From Pascua guehoae (taxonomy: Eukaryota > Basidiomycota > Tremellomycetes > Trichosporonales > Trichosporonaceae), in NCBI GenBank assembly GCA_001600415.1, contig BCJX01000003.1, positions 405,632 to 469,631 of the forward strand: DNA of 64,000 nucleotides. The letters run 5' to 3'. Below the pieces are notes generated by a model. It had not been told where the DNA came from, ran no database searches, and saw only the letters and a program-made list of their open reading frames with translations. Shown piece by piece: positions 43,447 through 54,585 of this stretch. A program made the position numbers and the translations under genes. Each line of letters opens with the position of its first letter. The stretch's first letter is position 1.

Positions 43447-45260
43447 ATGGCCGCCCTCCGTACCGCCACCCGCGCGCTCCATACCTCGCGCCGCCTCCTC
43501 GCCGACGCGGCCACGCCCGCCGCCCCCGCCCCGGCCGCCGCGCCCGCTGGCAACCCGGGCCGCGCCGAAAAGCTCGGGTTTACTTTCCAGAAGCGCGAGC
43601 GTAACTTGCCCACGTTCAACCTGCCGGTGCAGGCGAGTGCGCGCCGGAACATGGTAAGTTGGCGGTGTGTGTGAGAGAGGGAGAAGGGGGGGGGGGGGNN
43701 NNNNNNNNNNNNNNNNNNNNNNNNNNNNNNNNNNNNNNNNNNNNNNNNNNNNNNNNNNNNNNNNNNNNNNNNNNNNNNNNNNNNNNNNNNNNNNNNNNNN
43801 NNNNNNNNNNNNNNNNNNNNNNNNNNNNNNNNNNNNNNNNNNNNNNNNNNNNNNNNNNNNNNNNNNNNNNNNNNNNNNNNNNNNNNNNNNNNNNNNNNNN
43901 NNNNNNNNNNNNNNNNNNNNNNNNNNNNNNNNNNNNNNNNNNNNNNNNNNNNNNNNNNNNNNNNNNNNNNNNNNNNNNNNNNNNNNNNNNNNNNNNNNNN
44001 NNNNNNNNNNNNNNNNNNNNNNNNNNNNNNNNNNNNNNNNNNNNNNNNNNNNNNNNNNNNNNNNNNNNNNNNNNNNNNNNNNNNNNNNNNNNNNNNNNNN
44101 NNNNNNNNNNNNNNNNNNNNNNNNNNNNNNNNNNNNNNNNNNNNNNNNNNNNNNNNNNNNNNNNNNNNNNNNNNNNNNNNNNNNNNNNNNNNNNNNNNNN
44201 NNNNNNNNNNNNNNNNNNNNNNNNNNNNNNNNNNNNNNNNNNNNNNNNNNNNNNNNNNNNNNNNNNNNNNNNNNNNNNNNNNNNNNNNNNNNNNNNNNNN
44301 NNNNNNNNNNNNNNNNNNNNNNNNNNNNNNNNNNNNNNNNNNNNNNNNNNNNNNNNNNNNNNNNNNNNNNNNNNNNNNNNNNNNNNNNNNNNNNNNNNNN
44401 NNNNNNNNNNNNNNNNNNNNNNNNNNNNNNNNNNNNNNNNNNNNNNNNNNNNNNNNNNNNNNNNNNNNNNNNNNNNNNNNNNNNNNNNNNNNNNNNNNNN
44501 NNNNNNNNNNNNNNNNNNNNNNNNNNNNNNNNNNNNNNNNNNNNNNNNNNNNNNNNNNNNNNNNNNNNNNNNNNNNNNNNNNNNNNNNNNNNNNNNNNNN
44601 NGCGGAAGTGAGGAGAGACGCGAGGGGAGATCTGGGTGGCGGGAGGGCGACGGGAGGGGCGAGGGGAGGGGTAATGGGAGTGTGGACAAGACAGGGTGGA
44701 CAAGACTCGGGGCAGGACAAACCCCAGAGTAAAGGAGGGGAGGAGAGCGTCGGGCGGTGGAAAATGATAGCGAGGAGGACCTGGGGGGATCGAAGGAAGT
44801 GGGGTGGTGTAAAGCGGGCAACAACGAGCGGACCGGTGTTCGGACGGGGTGGTGTTATCAGCCCGACCTCGCGACGGCGTGCATCCGCAAAGACAGTCGG
44901 CATGGGCTGCACTGCACACCCTTCTTGGACTTGTTTCCTCATCCCACCCCCCAACACTATGCCACCTCGGCCTACTTGCCAGCAGAGCCCACCTCCTACC
45001 CCGCCACCTCCGCCCACGTACCAACAGAGCCCATACCAGACCCAACCCCACCCCAACCCCAACCCCACCTACACCCATACTAACACGCAGCCCGCAAGGC
45101 CGACCTCCGCCGCCTCGCCGGCGCCTACGACGTCCTCGTCCCCACCGGCCCGCGCAAGGGCGCCGTGCCCAGCGCCGCATGGCTCCTGGCCATGAACGCG
45201 AGCGTGTCGCAGCGCCGCGCCGCCGCCGCCGTCGACAGCCTCAAGAGCTATGTCAAGTAG
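43447..45260 (+). CDS. Small mitochondrial-targeted protein, gene interrupted by the assembly gap
   Basis: Exon 1 (43447-43653) codes for MAALRTATRALHTSRRLLAD and a Pro/Ala stretch, then AEKLGFTFQKRERNLPTFNLP, ending before GTAAGT. The Arg-rich, acid-free N-terminus is a mitochondrial presequence. The last exon (45091-45260) follows a branch CTAAC and CGCAG and reads RKADLRRLAGAYDVLVPTGP, then KGAVPSAAWLLAMNASVSQ and SLKSYVK with stop at 45258-45260. Exon 1 ends in phase 0 but the last exon needs one preceding base, so at least one exon of length 1 modulo 3 is missing, most likely inside the 903 Ns. I do not recognise the product. A small mitochondrial ribosomal or respiratory-chain protein would fit the size and presequence, but that is a guess. 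Confidence 0.55.
43699..44601. other. Assembly gap (903 Ns) directly after a poly-G run
   Basis: The gap starts immediately after a run of 12 G residues in what should be intron 1 of the mitochondrial-looking gene. The run of G is the likely cause of the break. All open frames crossing the gap are meaningless. Confidence 0.99.
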
Positions 45261-46195
45261 ACTGGGAACAAATCACCTCTCATTCCAACCTCGGTTTCAC
45301 ACTTGCCTTTGTCCCGGGACACGCTGGGCTCGGGCAAAGGGATAGACACTGCTCATGTACTGGTACTGCTGAAGACTGGGCTGGGGCGAGGTTGTTTGGT
45401 TGTATTTGGCGCGGGCGGCGAGCTTTGTGTGTGGTCTGTGGGCTAGGCCGTGGGCTGTGCGGTAGGCTGTCGGGTATGGGCTGGGTTGTGGGCTGGGGTT
45501 GTGGAAGCCGGTGGGCTGCAGGCATGCGGGCCGAGTCGCCAGTCTCAATGGACAGGTGGACAGGTGGACAGGTGGACAAAGCCGCCTTCGAGGGGCATCG
45601 ACAGCGAGCCCAGCCACAGGGACACTTGGACAAGCAGACCAACCCCAGCGGGTTCGCGGCGGGGTAGGCACAAGACGCGTACCCAAGTTCGGGCTGTACA
45701 CACTAACACGCACGCCAACGTTGAGCGACTGCGGGTTGTGTTCCGGTAGAGGGTACGTTTGGCGTGCAAAACCGGGCGCATATGGTGCACCCCACAGGCC
45801 ACCTGGCCGCGAGTGAGGCGGGGTCGGAGTCAGACTTGGGTTGGATTCGGTGTGGACAGGGACAGATGACTTGTACAGCCCGTAGACGTTGGGTTTGTTG
45901 GGATAAGCTGAGAGCAGAGGGTAGAGGGTAGAGGGCAGAGGGGCGAGGGTGTGTGCTGGAGGGTGCTGGTGGTGCTGATGCGTGCTTGTGCCCGAGCACG
46001 ATGCATCTGGCTAGTTGTCCGGATCACCATGTACACTCGCCCAACCCCGCCCAGTCCAGCCAGCCCCGCCCAGGCCCGCCTACCGGCCTCGATCTCCTCG
46101 ATCAGGCGACACGCTCCAGGCTGCCCATTCCCGATCCCCGCCGCTCGTGGCCACTCTCTTAAAAAGCTAGGCATACGAGGAACCAAATCCTCCGT
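45261..46195. other. Intergenic region, no gene seen
   Basis: Mixed sequence with a short (GACAGGTG)n repeat near 45549-45575 and (AGAGGGT)n near 45910-45935. It separates the mitochondrial-looking gene from the tRNA-Leu. Confidence 0.5.
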
Positions 46196-46284
46196 TGACG
46201 AGAGTGGGATTCGAACCCACGTCCGAAGACTGCGGAGGTGACACAACCTTAACACAGCGCCTTAGACCGCTCGGCCATCTCGCC
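46196..46284 (-). tRNA. tRNA-Leu(AAG) with an 11-nt intron
   Basis: The minus strand folds as a class II tRNA. Acceptor arms GGCGAGA and TCTCGTC pair (one G-U), the discriminator is A at 46196, and the T-arm GTGGG-TTCGAAT-CCCAC is perfect. The A box is TGGCCGAGCGG, and a short variable arm (TCTTCGGA) is present. The anticodon stem forms only as CTGTG/CGCAG if 11 nt (46236-46246 on the plus strand, minus-strand TTGTGTCACCT) are removed one base 3' of the anticodon, the standard position. This leaves the loop TTAAGGC with anticodon AAG, read as inosine-AG in vivo. Exact splice ends could shift by a base. Confidence 0.9.
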
Positions 46285-47344
46285 GATGCTGTTCGTCCCT
46301 GCCCACCGTCGCTGCCGGGGCGCGTCCTGCTCTGGCTCTGTTGATCTGTTGGCCTTGAGAGTGCATGGGTGCAGCCCGGGCCGTGTGCCGTCGTCAGTGT
46401 CCACCAGCTCACGGGGGACAGGCGTCGAGGATGGCGGTCGCGGCGCGCGCCGACGCGTCGTGGAGGGCCTCGCTCCGTACTCGAAACCCATACCCGTACC
46501 CAAAGCCTGGCGATGGCGCAGGTGCAGTGGCTATGTCCTGGTGCGTACCGTTCAAGCACACGCTCCACCACATGGTATTGTTGATGGACTCTTTTCCTGT
46601 ATGGTTTGCCAATGTGTATCCCCTGCCAAGTTGATGGCCCAACTATGCCTGTATTAGCCTCAGTGTGACCAGAGACGTGTCGTACGGACGTCGACAAGCA
46701 ACTGCGGGGGTACCAGTGGTGCCATGGACCAGACGGAATCAACGGGGCAATGACCGCGACCGGCGTGGGTGCGTGGTGAGAATGATAAAGCCTACGGTCT
46801 CACGACAGCGTGACCTGTGCTCCCTTCTCCTTTTGGTATCTTACTTGTCGGTGTACTCATCTTACTCCTGGTGTTCTCCGCTCATCAGTGTTATCATGCT
46901 CATCAGTGTTCTCATGCTCATCAGTGTTCACCTCTTGCTCCTCAGTATTCTCCTCTGTTCCTCGGCAGTCTCTTTTAGTTCCTCTGTTTCGCAATGGTCG
47001 TGCGTGTCTCGGCTTGCCTGCCTGCCTGCACCGTACCCCTTTGTGTCTCCCCACTACTTGGCCATCTCTCTTCCCCCCTGCAAAGCTCGCCGCCCGCCTG
47101 TTCTGCAACCACATCATCGCCACCCGTAGTGTCCGCTCTACCCACGCAGCTACCATCGACACAGTTGACATTGCACGTCTACATGGGCACTCGCCCATGC
47201 CTCCTTGCTAAAAAAATTTGCTTTTTCTTTTCTCACACCCCATGCTCTTCATCTTACCTCTGCGCAAAGCGCCCGCGTCGTCGACATGATGCGTTTTTTC
47301 TTCGTTCGGGCCGGGGTTGGCGAGCGCGAGATCGAACAGACAGT
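46285..47344. other. Intergenic region with 18-bp minisatellite
   Basis: No gene is seen. GCTCATCAGTGTTMTCAT repeats with an 18-bp period at 46880, 46898 and 46916, then decays. The stretch near 47180-47330 is the 3' flank of the Tra2-like gene. Confidence 0.55.
46880..46950. repeat. 18-bp tandem repeat, 3 copies plus a decayed one
   Basis: The units GCTCATCAGTGTTATCAT, GCTCATCAGTGTTCTCAT and GCTCATCAGTGTTCACCT start at 46880, 46898 and 46916. A degenerate fourth unit (CTCCTCAGTATTCTCCTC) follows. Confidence 0.85.
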
Positions 47345-49285
47345 CTAGTAGCGGGGGCGCTCGTCGTAGCGGGGGCGGTCATCACGGCGGTCGTCGTAGC
47401 GGCTGCGGTAATAATCGCTATCAGGGATGGGCACAAGGTGAGACCAGGTTCTATGCTGGCGCCAAAGTCGGACTCACTCGGGAGGAGGCGGGCCGCGGCG
47501 GTAGTCGTCGTAGCCACCGCCACCGCCACCACGGCGGTCGTCGTAGCCGCCACCGCGGCGGTCGTCGTAGCGGTCGTAGCCGCGGGGTCCGCGGTCGTCG
47601 TAGCCGCCGCCTCCACGGCGGTCGTCGTAGCCACGCGGGCCGCGGTCGGCGTACCGAGAGTCGTACGAGCGGGGCTGGTACGGGCGGTCCTCGTAGCCGC
47701 CACCGTAGCGGCCGCCACCACCACCGTAACCGCCACCGCCGTAGTGGCCGCCGCCGCCGTAGCCGGGCGGGCCACGGCCCTCAAACTTGACGCCGTGGTA
47801 GCGGCCGGGCGTGGGCGTGCGCGCACGCGCGCGCTTGGCGTGCGTAATGGTCATCAGACGGCCCTCCTGGGTCGTACCAGACAGGGCAGAAATGGCCGCC
47901 TCGGCCTCTTCGTTAGTCTCAAACATGACAAAGCCAAAGCCACGCGACTCCTCTGGTCTTGTCAGTATAGGAAATTGCGCGAGCCACGGAAAACAACCGC
48001 GGAGCGTTAGTAGTCTTTGTGCGCTTCTGCGGCGTCATAACGCACGCGTGTGGGGGTCGTTCATGACCTGGGCCTTGACAATCTTGCCGTACTTGGAGAA
48101 CAGGTCCTCGAGGCCCTGGTCGTTGATCGAGCGCGCAAGGCCCGACACGTGCAGGTTGTTGCCTGGGTTGACCGAGCCGTCGTCGTTGCTGCCATCAGAA
48201 TGGCTCCATAGTGGCGATGGGAGCACAACCGCCTCGTACGAGACGAGACGATACGCTGCACACACAAAACTCACCGACCACGGGGCGCGTCGCGGCCATC
48301 GCGGCCGCCACCGCCGCCGCCGTTGCGCGCGGGCGAGCGGCTACGCTCGCGACGGGGCGGGCTGCGCTCACGCTCGCGCTCGCGGTCCTCGCGGCGGGGC
48401 GACGCCTCGCGGTTTTCGCCAGAGTAGCTGTCGTTGGCCGGGGCCGAGTTCTGCCAGACTGCAGGTCAGGCGTCAGTCGGTGCGGGTGGTGAGGGCGTTT
48501 GGGTTTGGGGGAGGCAGGCGGACAGGTAGAAGCGGGAGCGGGAGCGGAGAGCAAAGGCAGGCGAGCAGTGGTGTATGCAAAGGGAGTGCTCGAGGGCCGG
48601 GGGCTTGCAACAGCGCAGTGGCGTGCAGTGCAGTGGGTGGGATTGGGGCCGGCCGGGCGCTGGTGGATGTGCATGCATGCACTTTGCTCACGCCCGACCT
48701 GGAAACAGGGCGCCAGCGCCAGCGCCACCATGGCGCAAGTGCAACAGTCGTACCAGAGCCAAAGCCGGAAGCAGCAGCGCCAATGCCGCGCAACCACAAC
48801 GGAACGGTTCGAGAACCGACCCCGCTGCATGGTCGACGCGACACCGCCATGCCGGGTAGCCGCACGTGTTCAGACAGCGAAAGAGAACAAGGTCGCAAAG
48901 TCGCGGTCGCGGACGCGTGGGTCGTGGACTAGACTGGGACAGAGTGTGTTGTGTGCGGAGGCTGGAGCTGGGACTGGTGGGTGCTGGTGCTGGATGCGGG
49001 ACAGTGCCGGGATGCATGCCAGCGCAGGCACAAGAGAGGGCCATCACCGCTGACACAGGCGTACAAGGCGGGGTGAGGGAGAGACGAGACGAGACGGAGG
49101 AGACGGAGACGGAGGAGACGTATAGACGAGACGTATAGACGGAAAGGGCGCTAGGGGCGGGGCAGGCGATGCCAGGCCGAGGCCGAGGGGGTGGTGGCCG
49201 GCATGATGACCGGGGTGGGGCCGAGGCGTGTGCGGGTGCGGGGGCGGGGGCGGGGGCGGGACATACCGTCGGAAGGGTCGGACAT
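47345..49285 (-). CDS. Tra2-like SR protein (single RRM splicing factor), 297 aa
   Basis: Five exons: 49267-49285, 48275-48458, 48046-48188, 47478-47952 and 47345-47417. They total 894 nt and all phases agree. The N-terminus MSDPSDVWQNSAPANDSYSG leads into an RE/RS-type stretch (EDREREREREREPP-like, RRERSRSPARNGG). One RRM follows: RNP2 LHVSGL, helix GLEDLFSKYGKIVKAQVM, then NDPHTQESRGFGFVMF (RNP1 RGFGFVMF) and ETNEEAEAAISALSG. After the RRM comes the ITHAKRARARTPTPGRY linker, as in transformer-2, and a Gly/Tyr/Arg/Asp-rich tail with RGPRGYDDRRGGG repeats ending RYDERPRY. Such proteins bind exonic purine-rich enhancers and promote splice-site choice in the nucleus. Intron 1 is 808 nt against 60-93 nt for the others, which is where regulated splicing of such genes often lies. 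Confidence 0.9.
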
Positions 49286-49742
49286 TGTGGATGATGGAGT
49301 TGATGGAGAAGGATACAAGAACGACGACGAGGAGAGAAAAACAATTGCACGAGGAAGGGGGCCAGGGTGGTGGTGCGTGGGTGCGTGTGCGTGCGTGCGC
49401 GCTTGCGGCGTCTAGCCCACAGTGGCGCTTGCCTGCGCTTGTGCTTCCTTCCTCCCTTTCGGCGTTATACAATATTTGACGGTTGTGGCACTTTGCGCCT
49501 CGACTGCGCACGTTGTTTGTCGTCACCGCTCCGTCCTCAATCCGTGTCCGCTCGTGCTCACTGCTCACTCGTCACATCCACCACCCTCTACTGTACACCC
49601 CACACCCCTTCCGTTCAACTCACAATCACGACCGAACGAGCACGCTCCGAGCACGTCCTCGCACCTCACACCCCAACACACAAACGCAAAATGCAAAAGA
49701 ATGGCTACATTTCTAAAATGATCAATCGTTCTCAGATACGTC
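49286..49742. other. Short intergenic region between Tra2-like gene and ceramidase
   Basis: Both neighbours lie on the minus strand, so this holds the Tra2-like promoter and the ceramidase 3' flank. The 12-mer CTCAGATACGTC/CTCAGATACCCG is duplicated across the ceramidase stop codon (49731-49753). No gene seen. Confidence 0.5.
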
Positions 49743-51393
49743 TCAGATACCCGTACTGCTACTGCTCGCGACACTCGACGCGGGCGAGCCACGGGCCGAC
49801 TCTGCCGCGCGCGAGGCCTCGAGGAGTGCTTTTTCCTCGGCCTTGTCCTCGCCCTCGACGGGGTGGACGACCGGAAACCAGGCGGACGAGTCGTAGTCCC
49901 ACGCGTACGCGGTTGTCTTTGCCGAGAGGCAGAGCTCTGGGTGTTAGTGGTGGACCTGGGGCGGGGTTTGGGGGTCGGGGGGTTTGGGGGTCGGGGGGTT
50001 GGGGGGTTGTTGGAGATGAGGCTGGAGGAGGGTTGGTTGGGGAGAGTTGGGTAGTGGGCCATGAGAAAGGACGTTGGTGCGTGGGAGACGTGGACGTAGG
50101 CCGATACGTGGGAGGTGGAGTGGGAAGGGTGGGAAGCAACGTCGTCGGGGAGGGAGAATGCTGCGTAGGATGGTTCCAAACGCCCAAACATCCAGGCCGT
50201 GTGGCTACGAGCACTGCCTGCGTGTGCGTGTCCCGCAGAACCACAAAAGGAACGGGGCCACCAGCCAAGGATGGCCATGAGCAGCCGCGCCTCCAGCCCA
50301 GCCCAGCCCAGCCCCGGGCCATTAACGTCGCCCATCCTCCATCCTCCCGTGGGTAACTCTGGGCACCGTGGCCCACTCGTGTGGGGGTACTCACGGATGC
50401 ACGCGGTGAAGATGAGAAAGCCGCCGTAGCCCGTCATGAGGTGCCACCAGCCATGGCCTGGGTGGTCAGCGATGCGTGTCAGAAGGGGCCATGGGGCCAT
50501 ACAGTCTCGACGTCCCGACGCACCTTCAGTGACGGGCCCGATGATGCCGAGGCCGTGGTTGGCGAGATAGTCGCGCGCGGCGCGCCAGTAGTGACAAAAC
50601 TGGTTGTCAATGTTCCAAATGAGGAATCCGAATGCAAACACGCCCGTGCCGGTCGCGAGTGTGCGGCCCATCTTTGCGCGGCGCTCGCGGGGCAGCTGGT
50701 AGACGAGCCAGACGCAGCGGCCGATGGACGAGAGCATGATGGTCGCAAATGCAATCTGGTGCAGGACCGGGTTGTCGGCGCAGTAGCTGTGGGTCAGACA
50801 CGGCCACAGGCGGGTGTTTGTGCTACAGGTGCGCTTGTGCTCGGACTCACTAGGATACGGTGACAAAGACGACCCAGGCGACGAGGACGAGGGGTCCCCA
50901 GATACCGAAGCGTGGTTCGAATCCCGGTGCCGTGTCGGCGGAGAGGTAGGCAGCATACGACACGACGTAGATCTGCGGAATGTGTGTCAGTCGAGACCCC
51001 TCGAAATGAATGCCACCTGCCACCATGTCACCTTGTCACCATTGGCACCTTTTCCACAAACACCACAAACCCCGCCAACACACTCACCATGGGCAACTCG
51101 TCCATCATCTGCCACTCCCACTTGAGCGAGCAGTGGAACCCAAAGCTCCCGACGCCAATGAGCGCGAGCCCCACGTACACGAGCGCATAGCGCGCAGGGA
51201 CACCCGCATGGACCGTCGCCCACGCCGCGTACAGCCCGAGCAGGATCACGGGCACGTTGGTGAGCGTATTGTAAAACTCGGCAATATAGTACGAGTACAG
51301 ATAGTTGAGCTCGCACCAGTCAATCGTCGACGTGACCGGGTCGTGGTACCCCGCATTGTTGCGGTCCGTGAGGAGAAAGTCGAACGCGCCCAT
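49743..51393 (-). CDS. Alkaline ceramidase (YPC1/YDC1/ACER family), 315 aa
   Basis: Five exons: 51088-51393, 50851-50972, 50524-50786, 50395-50457 and 49743-49936. They total 948 nt and all phases agree. The protein has about seven hydrophobic segments, as expected for the ER/Golgi alkaline ceramidase fold. Family motifs are intact: DWCELNYLYSYYIAEFYNTL at the N-terminus, VGSFGFHCSLKWEWQMMDELPM (zinc His and catalytic-site Ser/Asp region), FLIWNIDNQFC, and GHGWWHLMTGYGGF (two zinc-binding His). The enzyme hydrolyses ceramide, and phytoceramide in fungi, to sphingoid base and fatty acid. The tail after the last helix is Ser/Ala-rich and dispensable-looking. One N at 51423 and a poly-G tract lie just before the start, so the 5' UTR sequence is uncertain. 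Confidence 0.95.
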
Positions 51394-51411
51394 GGTGGGG
51401 TTCGAGGTGGG

Positions 51412-51431
51412 GGTGGGGGGGGNGGGGGGGG
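51412..51431 (+). repeat. Poly-G tract with an undetermined base
   Basis: About 19 G residues with an N at 51423 lie 20-40 bp upstream of the ceramidase start (poly-C on its sense strand). Confidence 0.9.
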
Positions 51432-52454
51432 TTGCGGGGGGGGAGGTTGTTTGTGTTGGAAAACGAGCGGGGGGAGGGCGAGTGTGGTGTCGGTGGTGTA
51501 GATGTGGTGTAGAGCAGCAATGGGGCGTACTGATCCAAACGTTGTCGCTGGATGGAACAAGACGCAGAAAAGTCCAGTAGCAGCCGCGATGCTAGTTGCT
51601 AGATGCGAGACTGGTGCTGGTGATGGTCCTGGTGCTGTGCTGGTGCTGGGTACGACGCAACGAGCCAAACGAGCCGCAGCAGTCGTAGACGCAAGCTAGA
51701 AGCTAGGACGGATAGGCGCCGTGGACACCTCAAGAGTAAAAGTAGCAGTAGTACATAAAGCAATGCGGCCTGCGCAGGCAGATGACGGCGAGCGCGCCGG
51801 CGGCCCCGCCAGTGATTCTCCGCTAGGCCGCGAGGTAACTTGGGCTGCGTGGGACTGGGATGGAGGGACTGGGACTGGGACTGGGAACTGGGAACTGGGA
51901 CTGGAGGTGTGATCCGGCATTGCCGGCCTCGGCCCGTAGTGGCTTTGTTAGCCCAGCCGACCAGGGCAATCCCCGAGCAAGCGTCATCAAGTGGGTAATA
52001 CAGGGTCAGGAAGTGGGGGATACGTAATCTTGGGCTGTGGGGGAACGCTGCCAAAATAGATGTACAGACGAGGCTTGAACCCTGCCCAGAACCCAGGAAC
52101 ATGGCTGTTTGCACCAGTAGAAATGTGCTCAGACGTGTCTTGGGTCAGCCATTCACAACCTGGCACTTGCTCACCTCACGGCCCTTTCCACCCCGGAAAG
52201 GCTATTTACGCCCAAACTGTGCGCGCTCGACCAAGGCAAGTGCACGTGCCCAAGCGGTCTGCTTCGGCAACATGCAACCACTTCGCCCACGCCCAACATG
52301 CGCCAACAGCACGTACGGTACACACGACACAAAACAAAGTACAGAACAGCAGCCCGAGAAATACATGATGTCCATGCAACAAGCCTCGGGCAGCAAGCAG
52401 CAAGCTCCAGAGCCATCCCCACGACCGTGCGCACCTAGCGGCAGACGCAATCCC

Positions 52455-52630
52455 CCCCCCCTGCCCCTGGAAATACCCCGCATGCTGCTTGTTATCGCCG
52501 CGCGACACGACGGACTTTGGTCCGATAACACTGCAACTAGATATCACACTGGGTGAGAATGGCCAGGTTGGGTGCTCGGGTTGTCAAATTCAAGCCTGCG
52601 TTGGTCTTGGTTGCTCGGCCGAGGTGACTC
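52455..52630. repeat. Dispersed degenerate repeat with palindromic core, copy A
   Basis: The core GTTATCG...CGATAAC (52491-52529) encloses a second stem CGGAC-TTTG-GTCCG. The flanking words (GGAAATACC before, GCTCGGGTTGTCAA and GTTGGTCT after) recur in the same order at 57360-57600. Confidence 0.7.
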
Positions 52631-54236
52631 ACCTTTGGACAGGGGGGCCGTACACCGGCGTGTCCGAAAAGGCATGAGATTACCACAGTAAGCTATGATA
52701 AGCGCACGGCGTATAGGGCGGTGAGCAGAACATATTGGATACGACAAGTAGGAAACAGCAGTGTGTCTACTTTGCTAGGCCGTGGTATTGGTCTAGAGAA
52801 TGTCCATGCGCAATCGCCTAGACCGAGCTCAAAGGGGTACTCTCAACGCGGGCGCTCAAGTAGCTGAGGCGCTGGTGTTGGTGCTGGTAGAGCGTACGAC
52901 CACGAACCCAACCAACAAGCCACGTCAAGAAGCTTGGACGGCCACGACGCGGCACCGTCACCTCCTCGATCGCCCTGCTCCCGAGCACCAAGTGGCCGTC
53001 CAAACTTTGCGGTATCGGACACGGCGGCATCCATCTCACAATCGCTATGCAGTCCGCTCGCACCGTAAGAGGCTACCTTCTCAGCCCCGCGTCCATGGCA
53101 AGCCGTCTGCCTACACCCCAAGGAACTGCGTCAGCAAGAGCCAGGTCCAAGGCGACCTCGACGACGGGACGGGGCCTGGGAACAAGTCCGTCAAGCAGGA
53201 CAGAGTCGTCCGACTACGCCCAACGTGAGGGATTTCAGACTGTACAAGTCGCGCAGAATGGACGAGAACTGTGGTCGTGATTGATGGCTGTCAAGGTGAT
53301 TGACGACGGCGGGAGGCAAGGCGTGGGACGACGAGCCGGGCCCACCGGGGACCGCGCCCGTACGTCCAGGGCGGCCAATGCCATGCCTCTGCCAGAGGCT
53401 GGGTGAACGGACGACGACGGCCAGCCGCCAGATCAAGTCACCTTGGCCTTGTGATGGCACAACGAGGCCTACTTATCCAACAGGTGGGACCGGTTGAGAC
53501 AGCCGTTGACTCACGCAGGCTCTTCGGGACCGCCATCTCCGTCTCGAGATCCTAGTGATGTGGGTGGACAGGACCTAGAACTGACAGATTGCCTCGAGGG
53601 CTGATGTCACATGACATCCTGATTCGGCACTCGGATGTGCACCTCCTTGATGTGCACCTCCACGATGTGCACGTCCTTGATCACCTCTCTGACTGTCACC
53701 TCCATGTGCTCCTTTCATCTACACCACCTACTCCCTCACGCACACATCTCATCCCCATTCCGTCTCTAGCTCTTGAACTTTAGCCCTGCAGCTGCATAGG
53801 ATGATAACAGCTACCTCTCATCCAACTACAGAGGGGCCAGCGTCTTGCTGTCATTGCGCTATTTCCTCACAGCTGATGCGCGGCCCACTAGTACCATGGG
53901 ATTGATTTATGTCCATGTTCAGCATCGCGGCTGTGCTCCGTGTGGGGGTCTCGATACTCAGGACGCACGTGTACTTGAAAGGCGTCCTACATACAGTCAA
54001 GCGGGCTCGGCGGCGCTTCGTGGACAGGTTGCAGCGCTGAGCGTATCGCCTAGGGAGTGCAGCGGCGCCAGCGCCGCTCGGGCGCAACCAGACCGTCATT
54101 GCGGGGGAGAGTAGGAGAGTTTGGTAAAGGACAGGCTCTGAGATCCTGCAAGTGACAGCGTGATTTCGTTTCTTGTCGTCTGTCCGCAATGTGCGGTATG
54201 AGTTTCATGTTTCCCGTCATGGTGCACCGTGTACAG

Positions 54237-54480
54237 GCGGAAAGTCAAGAGACAGCGACGGCAAGGATTGAGCACAGAGTCTCACGACTTTGGGGACGGA
54301 CATGTGGGCAATTCTCATTCGCTGGGCTGTCGTCAAGATTCCCCGTTGCTCCAGGACCCAGCTATCGGCACACGGACGGTAAAAGTCAAGAGACCGCACG
54401 GTGAGGATTGAGCACATAGTCTCACGACGGACGGACATGCAAGCAGTTCTCATCGGCTGGGCGGTCATGACTCCCAGGTA
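54237..54480. repeat. Imperfect tandem duplication, period about 141 bp
   Basis: AAAGTCAAGAGAC, AGGATTGAGCACA, GTCTCACGAC, GGACGGACATG, GTTCTCAT/ATTCTCAT and CTGGGC recur in the same order 141 bp apart (first words at 54241 and 54382). A fragment of the linker (GACCCAGCTAT) recurs again near 54630. Confidence 0.75.
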
Positions 54481-54585
54481 GCCTGATGGCGGAGTATGAA
54501 TCGAACGCAGAGGCCAAAAGCACTGGATGGTCCGAGGATTGCACGATTCCTGCAGATGTGTTACTGCTACACTAAACACCTTGTA
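54480..54585 (-). pseudogene. tRNA-like sequence, probably a tRNA relic
   Basis: On the minus strand an A-box TAGTGTAGCAG sits in a good D-arm (GTGT/ACAC), and a B-box-like GTTCGATTC follows some 70 nt later. The acceptor stem pairs in only about 4 of 7 positions and the T-stem in about 3 of 5, and no proper anticodon loop (T33) can be found. It is at best a decayed tRNA-derived element. Confidence 0.25.

Larger units (their letters stand above)
51432..54571. other. Gene-free region
   Basis: No exon with convincing codon use or domain is seen. It contains repeat copy A (52491-52529 and flanks) and the 141-bp duplication at 54237-54480. The longest frames (52800-53228 plus, 53191-53460 minus) are not supported by any domain or splice logic. 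Confidence 0.5.

Noticed and set aside
43320..45068. Long open frames across the assembly gap on both strands
   Set aside because: Most residues are unknown (Ns), and the remainder is out of frame with the real exons.
50905..50930. GGTTCGAATCCCGG, a tRNA B-box-like word
   Set aside because: It lies inside a ceramidase exon (coding for TAPGFEPRFG on the minus strand) and no A box or stems can be formed.
52060..52140. CTTGAACCCTG, a possible reversed tRNA T-arm
   Set aside because: The T-stem does not pair and there is no D-arm or acceptor stem at the right distance.
52800..53460. Overlapping frames of 80-140 codons on both strands
   Set aside because: No domain, no native codon bias, and no splice sites that would extend them.
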